Shown in pieces: positions 28,201 to 35,224 of a stretch of DNA of 64,000 nucleotides. Position numbers and translations under genes: made by a program. Below the pieces are notes generated by a model. It had not been told where the DNA came from and did no database searches. It saw nothing but the letters and a program-made list of their open reading frames with translations. The stretch lies in the NCBI GenBank assembly GCA_018806985.1, contig JADANN010000385.1, forward strand, positions 124,001-188,000, written 5' to 3'. Numbering within the stretch: position 1 is the stretch's first letter; each line of letters opens with the position of its first letter. Source of the DNA: Angiostrongylus vasorum (Eukaryota; Nematoda; Chromadorea; Rhabditida; Metastrongylidae).

Positions 28201-31200
28201 TAGATGACGCTGCGGGCACTCATGGACAATTGTTATCATCGTACTTCAAGAACGAAAAGATTTTTAAAGACTAGAACCATTAGGTTCTTCAGAAACAAAT
28301 GAGCGTTTTTAAAAGTATTATTTAAAATGCCAAAACTGGCTTCAAACAAAAGATTACTAATCAAAATAAAAGCCATTTGAATCTATACATTTCTGCCAAC
28401 GAAAGAAAAGTTTATTTATTTCAGTTGCATAACGTTCTGGAAATCTGGAAGCGATGAATTCGTTGAAGGCATTTTTTTGCGTCGTCGTGGTTGGTGAAGG
28501 ATTTTTCGCGCAGGAAGTTGTCAAGGTGCTTGAAGAAGTGATAGTCGGTAGGCGAGAGGTCTGACGAATATAGCGGATGAGGCAAAGTTTCTGGTTCTGC
28601 AACGTGAGGCCGGATGTTGTCGTGGAGAAGGATTGGTCCTTTTCCGTTGACTAACGCAGATCTTTGTTCTCGGATTTTACTGTGCATGTCGTCGATTCGT
28701 TAGCAATACTTCTCTGTCGTAATCGTGTCGCCTGGATTCAAAAAGCTGTGATGAATCGGCCCGGCTGCAGACCACCAAACAGTCACCATAACGTTCTTTT
28801 GGTGCAATTTCGGCTTTGCGTAGTGCTGTGGAGCTTGATCGCAATCCAACCATTGAGTTGAACGTGACCGGTTGTCGTATAGAGTCCGTTTTCGCCGCAT
28901 GTCACGTTTCTATCAAGAAAACGGCCGTTTTTGTTGGGAAGAATAAGAGCAGACGACACTTCAAAACGGCGATTTTTTTTTAAATTTTCGTTTAATTCGT
29001 GCGGCACCCACTTTTCGGGTTTTTCCGTCTTTCCTATGTGATTCAAGTGAGTGGAAATTGCTGTTGTGCTCGCGCCAAGCTGTTCTGCAAGCTCTTGAAC
29101 AGCTGTTCGCGTGTTTTCTTCCACTAATGCCTTCAATTTGTCGTCGTCAAGTTCATTGGGAAGTGCGTCGCCTTCCTTGTCTTCGAGGTCGAAATCACCA
29201 GATCGGAATTTCCGGAATAGTGTTCGCAGTGTTGATTCACCAACACTACCTTCACCCCAAACGTCATTAGTGTTTCGAGTCGTTTCTGTTGCACTACGAC
29301 CGAGTTTGAACGCATAAAAGAGAATTTTACGAGAATTCATTTCGACATCTAAAATTGCAAAGCTGAAAATTCGTTAAAAGGTTCAACTTTTGACAAAATA
29401 TAAAGACATGGTTAGAAGGAACATAAAGTGAACTTTCTAATGATACATAATACTGCAAAGCACAAAGAGTATTTTATTGGTAAAAAATACATCAAAACAA
29501 TAGATATTTTTTAAATGTTTATTTATTTCTGAAGAGTGAGGTTCTATTCTTTTCAGAGTGCATTTCTTATGCTGTACACGTCAATACAATTCTGTTTATG
29601 GTAAGTGCAATTGGTAAATATGAAACTCTTTTTAATCCCGAAAAAAATGTCCTTGACATGTTAGCCGATTACTACTATGTTTCTCCTTTCATTGCAACTA
29701 TTGACAAAGAAATAGTGCTAACGTTACCACGTATCTGGTGGTCATATTCCTGCCCACGTTTTTTCTTTTCATTCAGCAAATCATCGTGTTCATCTCAAAC
29801 GCAAATGTTCAACTTTTTGCTATTTCCCGTTCTCTAATCCTTTCTTCGCTACTCGCATTTTGAAAGAGGATAGTGCAGCAGTAGTGAGCTCATTCGTTAT
29901 AGGATGGCCCAACCAACCCTAGACGCAGGTTCGACCTCTCCCAGACTCACCAAACACCTCATCCTTCGAAGGAATGGGAGTTGCTACCAAACTTGTCTGG
30001 AACATGCTCACTTCCCGTAATCCACCGACGAACGCCCTATCAGGGGTTCTCGCCGGATTCCAGAGGCCATCGATTGCACTAACATTCAATGAAATTCGTA
30101 ACGAAGAAGCGAAAACCCTCTAAGTAGCAGCCAATCTCCCATTCAAAAGAGTTCGAAGAGTTTCGTGGTTGGTTAATGTGACGAAACCAGTCGAATGAAA
30201 GAAGTGTTGAGAAGAGCGCAATGTGATACATGCGATGTCGGAGTTACGTGGTAATAAAAAAAATATGTTTCGTTGCAACATATAGTCGATTTGTTTCCGA
30301 TTCCATGTTTCAATTTTACAGGTGAATACAAGAAGCACGTCTATGTGTAAATTGTTGGCCTTCCTGCGACAAATTGCTATGGTTATGGTGCGATAAAAAC
30401 ACATTGGATGAGGTCATTTTTTCAGCATCATTTTTTTTGTCAAATAAAAACAGATGAACGGGAACCACTTGGTTTCTTTTCTTAAACTCATCGTGTGCAC
30501 AGTTGCTATCCCTCATTTACGTTTTTTTCAGAGTGGATTTGTTAAGAAGATTTCGTTAACGTTTCACTCACTTATTCACTTAATGAAGAACACCTATGTG
30601 CTTCGGGTTTCCATGTTATAAGCACTATGTATGCTTCCAGTAGCAAGATCACTGGTGTTTCTCTGCCTATCGTGACACGAACGTTGTCTTCAGCTTGTTT
30701 CATAACTAATTCGAGGGGTATGTTAAAGTTCGATTGAGAATATGCCGCTGTATTCTATGTACATTTGCATGATCATGAGAGGTGTTCTGAAGAATGCAAT
30801 TTCGGTATGCGACTCTCTATCTCTCTCTTATAGTCTTGGATTAATGCTGAGCTCGCAAACTTTTTTCTCCATTCACTTGTCTCTACGGGAACAGTACGGT
30901 AATCCGTGGGATTGAAAACCAACCGAAAGTGAATGAGAAAGGAACACAGCACAAAACATTATACTAAAAACAATGGAAAGAGTAAATCTGACAGAAATGA
31001 GACGGAGAGAAAACGGAAAATGTACCAGATCTATGAGCGTACCTGAGAAGTAATGATATCTGAGCAATAATAGAAAGTAATTCTGAACTACTTGTTCATG
31101 TCTTGCGAATAATATAAACAAAAAACAACAAGAAAGAAAAGTCTAAAAACCTGTGGATATTGGACTTGGCATCTCACTTTCTTTTTTTTCAACGTATTCA

Positions 31201-34200
31201 CTTGTTGGTTGGAATAGTACTCGGCCTTCTGAAAATGCAAAACTTCCATCCAAGAAAACAGTCCTATGATGGACAGAAAGAACCGTCTGCAGTAAAGGGG
31301 TGATCACCAGTGTAAGCTTGTTGGGTAAAAAAAATCATGTAAGAGATCTTTTTGAAATTTCTGCCTTTTTCATTATACGTAATAGCACGAAATGAATGAA
31401 AAGCGCATGCTCGGGTTATGATGGAATTCGTTTGCTTTGCTTGCAATTCTCATTTCCGCTTCTTCGAAAGAGCAAATATAAGCAAGAGTTCCACAAAATA
31501 CCATAGTACACGTGTATTTTTTTCTTGTTCAAATTTCTGGTTTTATAAAAAATGGTCGAGAAGGTACATATGAAAATGACAAGGTGAGAAAATCACGGAT
31601 TCAGCGCACAGAGCTCGATCACCAGTGAGCCAGAGAATCGATCTACCTGATGTCCGTAATGTAAAAAGGACTTACTGAAAAAGCGCAGGTACTAAAGCCT
31701 ATTGCTAGTTCATTTGAAAACAAAGACCAATCGTCTTTACTTCAACAAAGTGTTCTTTTAATATTATAAATAAATCTCGATATTTACCTTTTACATCTAA
31801 AAAAAAGCTAGTCACTTCACAACCATATAATGGTCTCTGTTCAATTTGTCGTTGAGCGCATAGATTGAGGTTCTTCCACAGTCAGCGGCCTTTTTCTTGA
31901 TTGAATGAAAAAGGAAGATCCAAGAATTGATATAGGAAATAACTGTAACCCTTAAAAAATGGTATGAAACCGCATCGCCAGCTTTTCATTGAAAGTTGTT
32001 ATGTACAAAATCTTATCTCATTCTTCTATTTATTTCTTCTATTTCCTTCTATTATTATTTACTTTTCCATTTCATTCTTCTATTTATAGACTGTTATTAA
32101 ACTCCGAATAGCTATCCATTTGACAAATATAAAACCAGTATTCTCCACCAATTTATTGAGATGAATTCACATTTTCACCGTAGGTCCAGATGTTTCGTTT
32201 TTGTAACGACACGTTTGAAATCACAAATTCATGAAGGCAATGCCAGCGTCAGCGATAGCACACGGCAAAAGGAAGTTCTTTTCGGTGTCAATCTGTATCA
32301 CCATAGGAAAACTGTGTCAACTGGTTCAAAATAGTAAAACTTTACTGCCATAGAGAGTGCCACGTGCTAGCAATGTTTAGATTTCTTCATCATCTTTTCA
32401 TCTCAGACGCGTGAAAAATGTTAGTTAGGTGGTATAGTTCTTAAAACCTATCATCACTCCAGAGGTCTCATATATTATTAGCATGAAGAGAGGATGTTTG
32501 CGCTACTTTACACCGCAGCAAATGTATAAGATTAATGAAATGATGTTGCACTTTCTGTTCAGCAGTTATCATGTCGGATGGTGTGATCTTCGGATAATTC
32601 GTGTGCCGTTGATATTCGTTGGTTTATGATGCACGGGTAGTGCAATAGTACCATTAGCAGCAAATGTCATTCTTAAGCCAGAAAGCAAATCTTATGGCAG
32701 ACCATCCAGTTCAGTTTTTATTTTATGAATCTAAAGCTATGCGTCAGTGCTTTATGTAATTGCGCTTTTCTCATTCACTCAGTTTACAACATGACCCGGC
32801 TCAACTATCGCCGAATATTACGTGAAGTTCGCAGTGTTTTGGGACTGAGTTACACTTAAGAATACGCAAGAGAAATAGTGATGTAGAGAATCGAATACTC
32901 TACATTCTTCAAATCCTTGCTCCATTTTCTTGAGCGTATAGTAGAAAATCCTTAATATGGGTTAACGAAAAGAGTGCAGAACATTGTTCTCTTAAATCAA
33001 CAAGTCCTAAAAACTGTTTACTAGATGCAGTGTTGGAAATTTAATACACAATAAAACATATTCAAGCTCAGAACATTTTTCCAAGTCTTGTTTTTTCCGG
33101 AGACACAGGAATATCGCATAATAAGAGCAAAATTTCATTTAACAATAGATGGATTAGAAATGCGCAGAAACCTTTTACCATATAATTTCAGCTAGTACAA
33201 AGCAGAAATCAGTAACTAAAAAGAGTAGTCCCACAAACAGCAAGGTTATCAATCTTTTCATCGGCTTACGATAAAAGCTGACCTTTTTTGCTCAAAACGC
33301 TGTAGATACGGGTAGTGTAATGCCAGCTACTTAACAATCATTCCATAAATCGGACCGCTTATGCGAAGTTCTTCTGGCAGAAAGAACGTCATCTTTACAC
33401 AAATGCACTTGCCTCTTTGTATATCTGCTGCATGATGCCGATTCTCATAGCCAGTCTATTAATCTCATGCACATAATGTGCTCATCGGATGAAAAAGAGT
33501 TCGATATGAATAAATCGTCAAGTTCACCTTCGATAGCTTGTTCAAGATCAGCGTCAGCTTGCAGAATTTTTCGCGTCACCAATTCAAGTGGGCCAGGTCG
33601 CGATTCTAGTTTTCGACTTAGATTTCGACGAATGCGATCTTGTCGTAGTAGACGAGCACGCTGCTCTATCAACGGCGCTACGCGGCCATCTTAAACAGAA
33701 AATAACGAACAAAGTCATAAAAAAGCAAGGTTAAGATTATAATGCCGAAATATTTACAAAGCTGCGAAGCCTTTACTTCTGGATTTCAAATTTCTTAACA
33801 CACAATTTTTTATTTGCTGTCCCTCCCAACGGTTTATCACTTCATCGTGGCTGGGAGGTGTTCTTGGATGTTGCGCTGCGATGTAGAGCGAGGAGATTCA
33901 TCTTCATGGCAGAGTCTTCCAAGCTGAGAAGGAGTCCGGCGTTTCAATCAGGAAGCCAAGCTATGGGTAAACCAATACCACGATCCATCATCGTCCTGGT
34001 AACAAACTAGTTGTATGGTGGCAAATTTCCCTCTGATACACAAGGACGGCGACTACCAGTGGTGGTGATGACTTAGGGCAGACTTCAGCTCTGCTGTCGT
34101 CGGGACTCCAGGGAACTATAATGGCTAAACCAGGAAATCTCGGGACAATGGGAATTATGCTGGGGTCCGAACCATTGAAGACGGGCCATCCAAGTATCCA

Positions 34201-35192
34201 AGTAAGTAAGTAAGTTTTAAAAGTGAGAAGCTAAGTGTTTAGTACCTCCCCAAGTGTTCAGCATTGAGTAAGACACAGATCAAAAAGCGAACACATGCTT
34301 GCTGTGAAACCTAGGTCAATTAACGGAATGGAATCCCTTTCTTCGTTACACTGAAATGAAGTAGGTACTCACGACAAAAGTGCTCATAGCCACGATGCGT
34401 AGGTATACTTGGGTATATAAAATAGGCTACATCTGACGATGATTTGCAAGAAAATGAGCAAAAAAAGTGGGTGACAAAGACATGGAGTTTGCGTTTACCT
34501 TTGGTCAGAAAGCCTTACTTTTAGACCGGGTGATCTATACAAGTTACCTATGAGTACACCCAAACACTGTGGAAGCGCCCCGCAAGCTACATGTGAGCAT
34601 CATAAGGCAGGTATCTCACCATTAAAGAAGAAATAAAGAACATTATATGAGAACTGTGATTCCTTTCGTAATTCTTAACAGACAAAGTGATTGAACAGCT
34701 CTGCTGCGATGTAGAGACGAAAGGAGATGGTGCTGTTGCCCACTTGTGTCATGATGGTTAACGGGATCACAGGTGGTGCGACAGTAAATATCACAATCCT
34801 ACTTTTCATAGGGGGAAAAAAATGCAATGTGTTATCCATTGGAGAAAAACCATAATGAAACTTATACCTACCAGATAGTAGAATATGCTGATTTAGCAGA
34901 CGTTCTCGAGATGGGCGTTGTTCGATCTTTTTTCTCAACTGCTCACCTCGAGCAGTGGCCCACCCTGAAACAATTTGGCGTCACTCATGTGTGGGCGTTA
35001 AACATCCGCTTCGAACCACGTGCTATCATCGAATTCCACGACAGAGTAAGCTTTTCTCACTGTCCCTCATCCGAACGAGGAAATATAGAAGCTAGTTGAG
35101 ATTGTATATTTAGATCTCAGACACCGATAACGATAATCCCTGAGTAATAATAATAATGAATAATAATAACTACATAGATATAACAGCTGCGT

Positions 35193-35224
<32 letters not shown>

